Both the position numbers and the translations under genes were made by a program. A stretch of DNA of 64,000 nt from JBQTKD01 sp963703165 (lineage in GTDB: Bacteria; Actinomycetota; Actinomycetes; Sporichthyales; Sporichthyaceae): NCBI GenBank assembly GCA_963703165.1, contig OY969798.1, positions 682,001-746,000 of the forward strand. Direction: 5' to 3'. Within the stretch, counting starts at the first letter, position 1; each line of letters opens with the position of its first letter. Of the stretch, positions 11,676-19,742 are shown in pieces. The notes under the pieces were generated by a model. The model was not told where the DNA came from. It saw only the letters and a list, made by a program, of their open reading frames with translations, and ran no database searches.

Positions 11676-11833
11676 GCGTCGGTTCTCCCTACCCGTCGAC
11701 CATGCGCGCCTCCCCGCGCGCAGTTCAGTCGATCAGACTCGACCGCCTCAGTCGCCGCACAACATGCCTGCGACACCCACCGGAGCGAACTCCGCCCCGG
11801 CTGCTGTCGGCGGGGCGACCTACGATCGGCCCG

Positions 11834-13798
11834 GTGAAGACGCCCACCGCCGATGTCACCTCAACCTCCCCCGGTCTCGCCGCCGCCCTCGACGTTCTGC
11901 ACCGGGTCTTCGGCTACTCGGCATTCCGGGGGCCGCAGGCGGAGGTCGTCGAGCACATCGTCGCCGGCGGGGACGCGCTCGTCCTCATGCCGACCGGCGG
12001 CGGGAAATCGCTCTGCTACCAGGTCCCCGCACTGGTCCGACCCGGGACCGGGGTGGTGATCTCGCCGCTGATCGCCCTGATGCAGGACCAGGTCGACGCG
12101 CTGCGGACCTTGGGGGTGCGGGCCGGGTTCCTCAATTCGACGCAGACCTCCGAGGAGCGCCGCGAGACCGAACAGGCCCTGCTGGCCGGGAACCTGGACC
12201 TGCTCTACCTCGCTCCCGAGCGCCTTCGGGTCCCGTCCACGGTGAGCCTGCTGGACCGGGCGACCAAGGCCCTGTTCGCGATCGACGAGGCGCACTGCGT
12301 CGCCCAGTGGGGCCACGACTTCCGCCCCGATTACCTCCTGCTCTCCGACCTGCACGAGCGTTGGCCCGACGTTCCCCGCATCGCGCTGACCGCCACGGCA
12401 ACCCCGGCGACCCGCACCGAGATCGCCCAGCGGCTCGATCTGACGGACGCGAAACAGGTCGTCGCCGGCTTCGACCGGCCCAACATCCAGTACCGGATCG
12501 CACCGAAGGCCGAGCCCCGCAAGCAGTTGCTCGAACTGCTCCGCACCGAGCACGACGGGGACTCCGGGATCGTGTATTGCCTGTCCCGCAAGTCGGTCGA
12601 GCAGACCGCGGAATTCCTTGTCGGACAAGGGATCCCGGCTCTGCCGTACCACGCGGGCCTCGACGCCGGGGTGCGGCGACGCAACCAGTCCCGGTTCCTG
12701 CGCGAGGACGGGCTGATCATGTGCGCGACCATCGCGTTCGGGATGGGCATCGACAAGCCGGACGTCCGGTTCGTCGCGCACCTCGACCTGCCGAAATCCG
12801 TCGAGGGCTATTACCAGGAGACCGGACGCGCGGGCCGCGACGGACAGCCCAGCACGGCCTGGCTGGCCTACGGGTTGGCCGACGTCGTCCAGCAGCGAAC
12901 GATGATCGCCGACTCCGAGGGCGACGCCGCGCACAAGCGCCGCCTCGGGCAGCACCTCGACGCGATGCTTGCGCTGTGCGAGACCGTCGAGTGTCGGCGG
13001 GTGCAGTTGCTCGCCTATTTCGGGGAGCGCGGTGAGCCCTGCGGGAACTGCGACACCTGCCTGGTGCCGGCGGAGTCCTGGGACGGCACGGTGCCCGCGC
13101 AGAAGCTGCTCTCGACGGTGTGGCGGCTGAAGTCCGAGCGCAACCAGAGCTTCGGCGCCGGGCAGGTCGTCGACATCCTGCTGGGCAAGCGCAGTCCGAA
13201 GGTCGAGCAGTTCCGCCACGAGGAGCTGTCGACGTTCGGGATCGGCACCGAGCTGACCGAGTACGAGTGGCGCGGGGTGGTGCGTCAGCTGTTGGCCCGC
13301 CAGCTCCTGGCGGTCGGCGGCGCCTTCAACACCCTGGCCCTCACCGACGACAGCGCGGGCGTGCTCAAGGGCGAGCGCCAGGTGATGCTGCGCAAGGACC
13401 CGGTGCGGACCGCAACGCGTCGCACGGCCCGCTCGGCCGCCGCCGTCGCGGACCTGCCGGCGGGCGCTGCACCGGTGTTCGAGCGGCTACGGGCCTGGCG
13501 CGGCGCCACCGCCAAGGAACAGGGCGTCCCGGCCTACGTGATCTTCCACGACGCGACGCTGCGCGCGATCGCCGCGCTGGCCCCGACCTCGCTCGCCGCG
13601 CTCGGCACCGTGAGCGGCGTCGGCGAGAACAAGCTCGCGAAGTACGGCCCCGGAGTGCTGGAGGTGCTCGCGGACGGCGCCCCCACGGCACCGGCCGGTG
13701 ACGCAAACCCGCCGGCCCGCGATGCATGGGCGGACGGGCGACCCGTCGAGGAACCGCCCGAGCCGGACCACCCCGACGACGATCCGTGGGGTGCCTGA
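11834..13798 (+). CDS. recQ: RecQ family ATP-dependent DNA helicase
   Basis: 3'-5' helicase of DNA repair and recombination. 654 residues: Walker A PTGGGKS (53-59), DEAH box (151-154) within FAIDEAHCVAQWGHDFRP, helicase C-terminal motif with YHAGLDAGVR and ETGRAGRDG. A RecQ zinc-binding region has CETVECRR and GEPCGNCDTC (to about residue 405), followed by a winged-helix RQC domain and an HRDC domain near residues 545-625. I start at the GTG at 11834, which gives KTPTADVTSTSPGLAAAL before the conserved core; the much longer upstream frame overlaps the divergent secreted-protein gene. Length and domain set are those of full RecQ. Flanked by two paralogous secreted proteins. Confidence 0.95.
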   Translation: MKTPTADVTSTSPGLAAALDVLHRVFGYSAFRGPQAEVVEHIVAGGDALVLMPTGGGKSLCYQVPALVRPGTGVVISPLIALMQDQVDALRTLGVRAGFLNSTQTSEERRETEQALLAGNLDLLYLAPERLRVPSTVSLLDRATKALFAIDEAHCVAQWGHDFRPDYLLLSDLHERWPDVPRIALTATATPATRTEIAQRLDLTDAKQVVAGFDRPNIQYRIAPKAEPRKQLLELLRTEHDGDSGIVYCLSRKSVEQTAEFLVGQGIPALPYHAGLDAGVRRRNQSRFLREDGLIMCATIAFGMGIDKPDVRFVAHLDLPKSVEGYYQETGRAGRDGQPSTAWLAYGLADVVQQRTMIADSEGDAAHKRRLGQHLDAMLALCETVECRRVQLLAYFGERGEPCGNCDTCLVPAESWDGTVPAQKLLSTVWRLKSERNQSFGAGQVVDILLGKRSPKVEQFRHEELSTFGIGTELTEYEWRGVVRQLLARQLLAVGGAFNTLALTDDSAGVLKGERQVMLRKDPVRTATRRTARSAAAVADLPAGAAPVFERLRAWRGATAKEQGVPAYVIFHDATLRAIAALAPTSLAALGTVSGVGENKLAKYGPGVLEVLADGAPTAPAGDANPPARDAWADGRPVEEPPEPDHPDDDPWGA

Positions 13799-13805
13799 CC
13801 GACCG

Positions 13806-14546
13806 TCAGCGCTTCTTGGGCGCCTTGGCCTTGCTCGCCGGGGTGGCCTGCTGCGCCCGCGCGACCGGCTTGGCTGCCAGCGCCGTCACCTCGTCGAGGG
13901 CGAAGTCCTTGCCGCTGCCGGTGTAGGCGACGGTGAGCAGCGCCTGCCCGACCCGCGCACCGAGCACGTAGCCGTTGCCGGAGACGTCCCGGCCGCCGCT
14001 GCTGATGGTGAAGGTGACCCGGTAGGCCCAGGCCTCGTCGGCGCCCGCGACGGTCGCCTCGAGCAGCTCCACCGCGACCGCCTTCGGGGTACCCCGCAGG
14101 TTGCGCGAGATGGCCTTGACGAGGCGCTCGCGGTAGCAGCTGACGGCCTTCGCGGTGCGCAGCTTCTGCTGGTTCGCGACGGCGGCGTCCACGGAGTCGA
14201 CGACGTCGGCCTTGGAGTCGACCTCGAGGGTCGTGGCCTCGGGCGAGCCGACCTTGTCGGCGTACAGGAATTTCATGCCGACGTTGCGCCCGAGGTAGCT
14301 CGGCTCGGCGATGCCCAGGCACTTGTAGAAGGCCCGCTCGTCCTTGCGGTCGGGCTCGTTCGCCGAGCGCGGCGGGGTGAAGTACTGCTTGGGCAGGTCC
14401 TTCTGCATCACCACGGCGACGTTGGCGATCGCCTTGGCCTGCGGCTTGGTCAGGGCGGCTGCCGCGCCGGCCGGGCCGGTGCTCGTCAGGCCGAGGAGCC
14501 CGACCAGGCCCACGGTGAGGGCAGCAGAGGTCCGGCTGATTCGCAT
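13806..14546 (-). CDS. Secreted protein, paralogue of the gene at 10965-11675
   Basis: 246 residues beginning MRISRTSAALTVGLVGLLGL, a clear signal peptide with likely cleavage after GPAGAAA (near residue 28). Mature landmarks FYKCLGIAEP, LYADKVGSP, SCYRERL and DEAWAYRVTFTI match the paralogue in order and spacing, including both cysteines. The C-terminal tail is basic (ASKAKAPKKR), unlike the paralogue. ATG at 14544-14546 is preceded by GGGGAG on the minus strand. It converges on recQ, the stops being 7 bases apart. Function unknown; probably cell-surface or extracellular. Confidence 0.75.
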   Translation of the reverse strand: MRISRTSAALTVGLVGLLGLTSTGPAGAAAALTKPQAKAIANVAVVMQKDLPKQYFTPPRSANEPDRKDERAFYKCLGIAEPSYLGRNVGMKFLYADKVGSPEATTLEVDSKADVVDSVDAAVANQQKLRTAKAVSCYRERLVKAISRNLRGTPKAVAVELLEATVAGADEAWAYRVTFTISSGGRDVSGNGYVLGARVGQALLTVAYTGSGKDFALDEVTALAAKPVARAQQATPASKAKAPKKR

Positions 14547-14639
14547 CGATGTCTCCCCAGTTCCGAGCTCGACCGGGCCCCGTCGATCCGGTCGGGGACA
14601 GTCTCGCCGGGAGCACGCCCCAGGGCGTGGCACGACATG

Positions 14640-14679
14640 CGAAAGGGCCCGACGAGGCGATGCTCGTCGGGCCCTTTCG
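14640..14679 (-). terminator. Stem-loop terminator downstream of divIVA
   Basis: Perfect 17-base arms, CGAAAGGGCCCGACGAG (14640-14656) and CTCGTCGGGCCCTTTCG (14663-14679), around a 6-base loop. It starts 16 bases after the divIVA stop in the direction of transcription and precedes nothing else on that strand until the secreted-protein gene. No U tract, as is usual for actinobacterial terminators. Confidence 0.85.
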
Positions 14680-14694
14680 GGTGTCGCTGGAGGA

Positions 14695-15441
14695 CTAGCT
14701 CTCGTCCTCGTCGATCAGGAAGCCACGCATGGGCTGGCGCGGAGCGCCGGCGCGGGCACCTGCGGCGGTGGCACGAGGACCGTTGGCCATGTTGTCGCCC
14801 TCGGCGGGTGCGTCCAGCTGACGGAGCTGGCCCTCCAGGAAGGACTTCAGGCGGCTGCGGTACTCCCGCTCGAACTGGCGCAGCTGGTCGAGCTGAGCCT
14901 CGAGGGCGTTCCGCTGGGTCTCGAGCACACCGATGATCGAGCGGTGCTTGTCCTGGGCGTCACGCTCGAGCGCGTCGGCCTTGTTACGGGCCTCCCGCTC
15001 GATCGCCTCGGCCTTGGACCGTGCGTCGCCGACGATCTTGTTGGCCTCGCCACGAGCTTCGGCGATGGCCTGGTCGGCGGTCTGCTGGGCCAGCGCGAGC
15101 ACGCGGGCTGCGCTGTCCGACGAGCTGCCGACCTGCACCTCGGGTGCGGGCGGGGGCGCCTCGACAGACTTGGGCGGCTCGGGCGCGGGAGCGGGCTCCG
15201 GCTCGGCCTTCTTCTCCACGACGGGCTGCGGCGCGGTGGTCGCGGCCGGCTGCGGCGAGCTGGAGGCAGCCTTCGTCGCAGCGGCGAGCTTGGCACGCAG
15301 CTCGTCGTTCTCACGGATCAGACGGCGGAGCTCGGTCTCGACCTCGTCGAGGAAGGCGTCAACCTCATCCTCGTCGTAGCCCTCGCGTAGACGGACGGTC
15401 GTGAACTGCTTGTTCCGCACGTCCTCGGGGGTCAGCGGCAT
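14695..15441 (-). CDS. divIVA: DivIVA/Wag31 polar growth protein
   Basis: Coiled-coil protein that marks curved membrane at cell poles and directs apical cell-wall growth in actinobacteria. 248 residues. The N-terminal membrane-binding domain starts MPLTPEDVRNKQFTTVRLRE and contains GYDEDEVDAFLDEVE, followed by coiled coil (~30-55). A Pro/Ala-rich linker (~58-105) precedes a second long coiled coil (about 110-205) for oligomerisation. It is the last gene of the ftsZ-side cluster, next to yggT and sepF, with a strong terminator immediately after it. Serine/threonine kinase control is known for some homologues but no site can be called here. Confidence 0.95.
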   Translation of the reverse strand: MPLTPEDVRNKQFTTVRLREGYDEDEVDAFLDEVETELRRLIRENDELRAKLAAATKAASSSPQPAATTAPQPVVEKKAEPEPAPAPEPPKSVEAPPPAPEVQVGSSSDSAARVLALAQQTADQAIAEARGEANKIVGDARSKAEAIEREARNKADALERDAQDKHRSIIGVLETQRNALEAQLDQLRQFEREYRSRLKSFLEGQLRQLDAPAEGDNMANGPRATAAGARAGAPRQPMRGFLIDEDES

Positions 15442-15489
15442 CTGGTCACCTCAGAGAGATCGTCGACGTTCGGAATAGACCGTACCGCC

Positions 15490-15774
15490 TCACAGCGTTC
15501 GGGCGACGCTGAGCCCGAGGCTGACGATGACAAATAGCACAAGGAACGATAGGTCAAGAGACACTCCACCAAGCCTGAGCGGGGGTATGAAGCGCCGGAG
15601 GAACTTCAGCGGCGGGTCCGTGATCGAGTACAGGACCTCCAACGCGACCACTGCAACCCCACGGGGCTGATAGGACCGCGCGAACATGAATACGTAGTCC
15701 ATGACCAGGCGTGCGATGAGCACCACCATGAAGATGGTCAGGACGTAGACCAGCGTGACGCCGACCGGACTCAT
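15490..15774 (-). CDS. yggT: YggT family membrane protein
   Basis: 94-residue membrane protein with two hydrophobic regions (residues ~5-35 and ~70-92) flanking the conserved YggT segment ITDPPLKFLRRFIPPLRLGG (51-70). YggT proteins are conserved between sepF and divIVA in Gram-positive bacteria and have been linked to osmotic tolerance or division, but the mechanism is unknown. The gene lies 48 bases upstream of divIVA in the same direction. Confidence 0.92.
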   Translation of the reverse strand: MSPVGVTLVYVLTIFMVVLIARLVMDYVFMFARSYQPRGVAVVALEVLYSITDPPLKFLRRFIPPLRLGGVSLDLSFLVLFVIVSLGLSVARTL

Positions 15775-15950
15775 GGCCGGCCCCCGTCACCGAGTGGGCT
15801 GAGCGGGCCTGCGGGAAGTTCACCCGTTCGGGCGCAGCACAGAAGGAGCCCAGGGGTCCCTCGGACCACCCAGGCCCCGTCGGCCTCACGACTTACCCCC
15901 CGTGGATTCACGTGCGACATCCTGCCCGGTTCACTGCGCCCGCTCACACT

Positions 15951-15974
15951 CGGGCTCCTCACTCGTTCCTCGCT
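15951..15974 (-). repeat. GAGCGAGG-type dispersed intergenic repeat
   Basis: On the minus strand it reads AGCGAGGAACGAGTGAGGAG and continues CCCG. This is the same 24-base core found at 39961-40030 and, shortened, at 41384-41410, with one base changed. It lies in the 232-base sepF-yggT gap, which otherwise shows no gene. Confidence 0.6.
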
Positions 15975-16006
15975 CGTGTGGCTGAGCTCCGCCGATCGGC
16001 CTTGTG

Positions 16007-16498
16007 TCAGCTCTGGTTGAAGAAGCCACCGCGGGCGATCCGAGCCTTGTCCTCGGCAGTCACATCGACGTTGGCCGGGGAGAGCAGGAACACCTTCTGG
16101 GTGACCCGCTCGATGGTGCCGTGGCAGCCGAAGACCAGTCCGGCGGAGAAGTCGACCAGACGCTTGGCGTCGATGTCGTCCATGTCGGTGAGGTTCATGA
16201 TCACCGGCACGCCCTCGCGGAACTGCTCGCCGATCTGGCGGGCCTCGTTGTAGGTGCGCGGGTGCAGCGTCGTGATGCGGTACGGGTCCAGGATCGGCGC
16301 CGGGGGCACCTCGACACGCGGGGCCGGGGGCGCCATGCGACGTTCGGCCACTGCGACGTGGCGTGCGACCGGCTCGTTCACGCGCGGCTCCCGGGCGTAG
16401 GGGCGCTCCTCGCGGAGCTCGTCGCGGTCGTCGTCCGGGTAGCGGTCCGCTTCCTCGACCAGGCCGAGGTAGACGCCCATCTTGTGCATTGCGCCCAT
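16007..16498 (-). CDS. sepF: SepF, FtsZ membrane anchor
   Basis: Cytoplasmic divisome protein that bundles FtsZ filaments and tethers them to the membrane, essential in actinobacteria that lack FtsA and ZipA. 163 residues: an amphipathic N-terminus (MGAMHKMGVYLGLVEEADRY), an acidic/basic disordered linker (~20-70), and the SepF core with LHPRTYNEARQIGEQFREG and VDFSAGLVFGCHGTIERV, ending GGFFNQS. ATGs at residues 1, 4 and 7 are all possible starts; most homologues begin near the third. The C-terminal FtsZ peptide partner (DVPDFMK) is present in the ftsZ product upstream. Confidence 0.93.
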   Translation of the reverse strand: MGAMHKMGVYLGLVEEADRYPDDDRDELREERPYAREPRVNEPVARHVAVAERRMAPPAPRVEVPPAPILDPYRITTLHPRTYNEARQIGEQFREGVPVIMNLTDMDDIDAKRLVDFSAGLVFGCHGTIERVTQKVFLLSPANVDVTAEDKARIARGGFFNQS

Positions 16499-16556
16499 GT
16501 GCGCCCAACCCTTTCGGTCCGCCTGTAGGGGTGTGGATCAACCCCGCACGGTGACG

Positions 16557-17288
16557 CTAGCGGTTGGGCGGACGCGTACCGAGCAACCCGGACCCGACAC
16601 GCACATGTGTCGCGCCGGCCGCCACGGCGGCTTCCAGATCCCCGCTCATACCGGCCGAGATCCACGACGCTTGCGGGTGCTCTGCCCGCAACGACGCGCT
16701 CAATGCAGCCAGCTCGGCGAAGACCGGCGCGGGGTCGGTCCCGGGCGGTGCGACGAGCATCAGCCCACGCAGCGCGAGGCCGGGCGCGGCCGCGATCGCC
16801 TCGGCCAGCGCGGACACCTCGGTGGGTGCGGCACCGGCCCGATCGGGGTCAGGCGTCGGGTCCAGGTTCACCTGGATAAGCACGCCCAGTGGGCCTGTGC
16901 CGGCCTGCTCCGTGCGCTCGGCGGTGGCCTTCGCGAGGGCGTCGACCAGGCGCTTGCGGTCGACGGAATGCACCGCGGCGGCGTAGTCGGCCACCGAGGC
17001 GGCCTTGTTGGTCTGCAGGGCCCCGACGAAGTGCCAGTGCAGTCGCGGGTCGGCCACCTCGGCGGCTTTGGCGGAGGCCTCCTGGTCACGGCTCTCCCCC
17101 ACCTCGGTGACGCCGAGGGCAGCCAGCGCGGCGACGTCGGAGGCAGGCCAGGTCTTGGTCACCGCGACGAGGGTGACCTCGTCCGCATCGCGTCCCGCGG
17201 CCGTGGCGGCGGCCGCGATCCGGGCACGCACGGCGCCCAGATTGGCGGCCAGCTCGGCGCCGCGGTCGTGTGACGCCGGGTCAGGCAC
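16557..17288 (-). CDS. yggS: YggS/PLPBP pyridoxal phosphate homeostasis protein
   Basis: PLP-binding protein that buffers pyridoxal phosphate; no enzyme activity is known. 243 residues of single-domain alanine-racemase-like TIM barrel fold. The PLP-binding lysine is in VAVTKTWP (Lys45), with HFVGALQTNKAASV (~90) and SAGMSGDLEAAV near the C-terminus for phosphate binding. The ATG overlaps the 3' end of yfiH by 8 bases, so translation is probably coupled. The ftsZ-yfiH-yggS-sepF order is standard in actinobacteria. Confidence 0.93.
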   Translation of the reverse strand: MPDPASHDRGAELAANLGAVRARIAAAATAAGRDADEVTLVAVTKTWPASDVAALAALGVTEVGESRDQEASAKAAEVADPRLHWHFVGALQTNKAASVADYAAAVHSVDRKRLVDALAKATAERTEQAGTGPLGVLIQVNLDPTPDPDRAGAAPTEVSALAEAIAAAPGLALRGLMLVAPPGTDPAPVFAELAALSASLRAEHPQASWISAGMSGDLEAAVAAGATHVRVGSGLLGTRPPNR

Positions 17289-18036
17289 CCTCGGGCTCCA
17301 GCCAGATCACGCCGGCGAAGCGTCCGGTGATCCCGTCGCGCCGGTAGGAGTACTGCTCGGGGTCGTCCTGGGTGCAGCCACCGAGCATCCCGACCTGGTC
17401 GATGCCGAGGTCACGCAGCTGTCCGAGCACGCCGGCCCGCAGATCGAGGCTGGGCGTGCCCGCGCGCGTACGGCCGCCGCCGTCGAGCACCCCGGGGGCG
17501 ACGGACGCCACGGCGGTCTGCATGTCGGCGGGGACCTCGTAGCAGCAGGACCCGATCGCCGGACCGATCCAGGCGTGCGTGCGCAGCGGATCGGCGCCGA
17601 GGTCCTCCATGGCGCGGACCGTCGAGTCGATGACTCCGAGTTCCACCCCGCGTCGCCCGGCGTGCGCGACCGCGACGACCCCGACCTCGGCGTCGGCGAG
17701 CAGCACCGGCACGCAGTCGGCGACCATGACGACCAGCGCCAGACCGGGGACGTGGGTGACCAGCCCGTCAGCGACCGGAGGCTCGTCCGGCGGGCCCTCC
17801 AGGATCACGGCGGCGTTCCCGTGCACCTGCTCGGCGAACGCCAACCGGTCCGGCGTCAGACCGATGGCCTTCGCCAGGTGCGCCCGGTTGTCGGCCACGG
17901 TGCGGGGATCGTCGCCCACGTGCAGCGCGAGGTTCAACTCGCTGTACGGAGCGAGGCTCGCTCCCCCGGCACGGGTGGTGAACACGCCGCGGATCCCCCG
18001 CGGCCAAGCCGGAATCAGCAGTGGCAGCACAGTCAC
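17281..18036 (-). CDS. yfiH: YfiH/LACC1 family protein (purine nucleoside phosphorylase-like)
   Basis: 251-residue copper/zinc-dependent laccase-domain protein. Family members act on purine nucleosides, and E. coli YfiH has been linked to cell-wall precursor quality control. Metal and active-site motifs: AEQVHGNAAV (~69), MVADCVPVL (~125) and AHAGRRG (~143), giving the typical His-Cys-His set. I choose the GTG at 18034-18036, preceded by GGGGAGA; another GTG lies two codons later. The open frame extends upstream to 18105 only because the palindromic repeat there happens to lack stops. The repeat separates it from ftsZ. Confidence 0.88.
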   Translation of the reverse strand: MTVLPLLIPAWPRGIRGVFTTRAGGASLAPYSELNLALHVGDDPRTVADNRAHLAKAIGLTPDRLAFAEQVHGNAAVILEGPPDEPPVADGLVTHVPGLALVVMVADCVPVLLADAEVGVVAVAHAGRRGVELGVIDSTVRAMEDLGADPLRTHAWIGPAIGSCCYEVPADMQTAVASVAPGVLDGGGRTRAGTPSLDLRAGVLGQLRDLGIDQVGMLGGCTQDDPEQYSYRRDGITGRFAGVIWLEPEGA

Positions 18037-18055
18037 AGTCTCCCCGGAAAACCGA

Positions 18056-18129
18056 AGGGACGTCGTCCCGTACAGCAGCATGTCGGCCCGAGTACCGGCT
18101 GACATGCTGCTGTACGGGACGACGTCCCT
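18056..18129. repeat. Palindromic dispersed repeat, copy A
   Basis: Perfect 29-base arms at 18056-18084 and 18101-18129 with a 16-base loop. The outer arm is AGGGACGTCGTCCC and the inner arm ends CAGCAGCATGTC. The whole sits between the ftsZ stop and the yfiH start, both on the minus strand. Related copies lie at 43971-44160 and 60343-60418. In RNA it would form a very stable hairpin, so it may end or attenuate ftsZ transcripts or protect their 3' end. Confidence 0.92.
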
Positions 18130-18141
18130 CGAAAGTTTCGG

Positions 18142-19320
18142 TTACTTCATGAAGTCGGGGACGTCCAGCTCGTCGGGGCCGTACTCGGGCTGGCGCCGGA
18201 CGTTCTGGGAGGGCACGGAACGGGCTTCGACCCGAGCCGGTTCGCGACGCGGCTGGTAGTCGCGCGGCGCGGGCATCTCACGGGGCGTCTCGGCCGCGGC
18301 CGGGGCCTCGATCGGGAGCTCGACCGGCGGGTCGACATGGCGACGCTGCGGCGTGGCCACGACGTCGGCCGGGGCCACGTGGTCGAAGCCCGCCGCGATG
18401 ACGGTGACCCGGGCCTCGTCGCCGAGTGCGTCGTCGATAACCGCACCGAAGATGATGTTGGCCTCGGGGTGTGCGGCCTCGGCGACCAGTTGGGCGGCGT
18501 GGTTGATCTCGAACAGGCCGAGGTTCGACCCGCCGGAGATCGACAGCAGCACGCCGCGAGCGCCCTCGATGGAGGTCTCGAGCAGCGGGGAGGAGATGGC
18601 AGCCTCGGCGGCCAGGATCGCGCGGTCCTCACCGCGGGCCGAGCCGATGCCCATGAGGGCCGAGCCGGCGCCGGACATGACCGACTTGACGTCGGCGAAG
18701 TCCAGGTTGATCAGGCCGGGGGTGGTGATCAGGTCGGTGATGCCCTGGACGCCGGACAGCAGCACCTGGTCGGCGGACTTGAACGCGTCCAGCACGGAGA
18801 CCTGGCTGTCGGAGATCGACAGCAACCGGTCGTTCGGGATCACGATGAGGGTGTCGACCTCCTCGCGCAGTCGCTGGATGCCTTCCGCGGCCTGGGTGGA
18901 ACGACGCCGGCCCTCGAAGTTGAACGGGCGGGTCACGACGCCGATGGTCAGGGCGCCCAGCGACTTCGCGATGGTCGCGACGACCGGCGCGCCACCGGTG
19001 CCGGTGCCGCCGCCCTCGCCCGCGGTCACGAAGACCATGTCGGCGCCGCGCAGCACCTCCTCGATCTCGTCGCGGTGATCCTCGGCGGCCTTGCGACCGA
19101 CCTCCGGATTAGCGCCCGCACCGAGGCCACGGGTGAGTTCACGGCCGATGTCGAGCTTCACGTCGGCGTCGCTCATCAGCAGGGCCTGTGCGTCGGTGTT
19201 GATCGCGATGAACTCGACGCCCTTCAGACCGACCTCGATCATCCGGTTGATGGCGTTGACGCCCCCGCCGCCGATGCCGACGACCTTGATCACTGCCAGG
19301 TAGTTCTGCGGTGCTGCCAT
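18142..19320 (-). CDS. ftsZ: Cell division protein FtsZ
   Basis: Tubulin-like GTPase that forms the cytokinetic ring. 392 residues. Nucleotide-binding loop VVGIGGGGVNAINRM (13-27), tubulin signature GEGGGTGTG (101-109), and synergy-loop residues NLDFADVKSVM (about 205-215) supplying catalytic Asp. A Pro/Arg-rich linker (~315-375) leads to the conserved C-terminal peptide DELDVPDFMK, the docking site for SepF and FtsW. TAA stop. Its own promoter-like region and a palindrome lie upstream; a hairpin repeat follows it. Full length. Confidence 0.98.
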   Translation of the reverse strand: MAAPQNYLAVIKVVGIGGGGVNAINRMIEVGLKGVEFIAINTDAQALLMSDADVKLDIGRELTRGLGAGANPEVGRKAAEDHRDEIEEVLRGADMVFVTAGEGGGTGTGGAPVVATIAKSLGALTIGVVTRPFNFEGRRRSTQAAEGIQRLREEVDTLIVIPNDRLLSISDSQVSVLDAFKSADQVLLSGVQGITDLITTPGLINLDFADVKSVMSGAGSALMGIGSARGEDRAILAAEAAISSPLLETSIEGARGVLLSISGGSNLGLFEINHAAQLVAEAAHPEANIIFGAVIDDALGDEARVTVIAAGFDHVAPADVVATPQRRHVDPPVELPIEAPAAAETPREMPAPRDYQPRREPARVEARSVPSQNVRRQPEYGPDELDVPDFMK

Positions 19321-19364
19321 CGCCGGTTGCCCCTCACTCGCGGTCCAAATTCTTGTGACCCGGT

Positions 19365-19401
19365 ACTCTCACCCTCAAGTTGAGGCTTAGAGTTATGTCA
19401 A
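19365..19401 (-). promoter_or_regulatory. ftsZ promoter region with palindrome
   Basis: TTGACA (minus strand, 19401-19396) is followed by a dyad: AGAGT/ACTCT outer arms (19389-19393 and 19365-19369) and CCTCAA/TTGAGG inner arms (19373-19385). The dyad centre is 58 bases upstream of the ftsZ ATG. Similar CCTCAA-rich dyads near ftsZ promoters in other actinobacteria are recalled from experience, not checked. The TTGACA and the dyad overlap the space where a -10 would be expected, so the dyad could be an operator. Confidence 0.5.
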
Positions 19402-19514
19402 CCTGGCCGACGTTGGAGAAGTTAGGACTCACAGGAGCAGGAACGAAGGACATCGGGGGCGTGTCGCCCCAGCAGAATGTGACGAGGCGTCATTCTTGGT
19501 CCCACCAGAAGAAC

Positions 19515-19724
19515 TCAGGTGTCCGCCTCGATCGGACCCGCCGCGAGGTTGGAGATCGTCTCGGTCGGCAGTGTCGGCGCCCGATGCTGCCGCCACTTGT
19601 CCATGCCGGCGTCGATCATGTCGAGCGGGGCGGACCAGGTCTGGCCGCGGTCTGTGCTGCGTGCTCGGATCGGTCCGTGGGCGTTGTAGCCGGCCCTTCG
19701 CCAAGCGACGGCCAGTGCATCCAC
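19515..19724 (-). CDS. 69-residue small protein with an Asp-box-like motif
   Basis: Starts at a GTG (19722-19724) with a perfect GGAGGAG six bases upstream, 18 bases after the ftsQ stop, and ends 194 bases before ftsZ. Third codon positions are mostly G/C, unlike the competing frame. The product contains RARSTDRGQTWSAPLD; STDRGQTW fits the sialidase Asp-box pattern SxDxGxTW. No signal peptide or membrane helix. Length is far too short for a sialidase fold, so it could be a small protein that borrows the motif or a remnant. I know of no described gene at this place between ftsQ and ftsZ. Confidence 0.55.
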   Translation of the reverse strand: MDALAVAWRRAGYNAHGPIRARSTDRGQTWSAPLDMIDAGMDKWRQHRAPTLPTETISNLAAGPIEADT

Positions 19725-19742
19725 GCCGTTCTCCTCCGGCGC

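Noticed and set aside
11590..13035. Arg-rich plus-strand open frame overlapping recQ
   Set aside because: Out of frame with recQ, which has full helicase, RQC and HRDC motifs.
18037..18105. N-terminal extension of YfiH (MSAGTRADMLLYGTTS)
   Set aside because: The extra residues are the palindromic repeat translated; a good ribosome site precedes the GTG at 18036.
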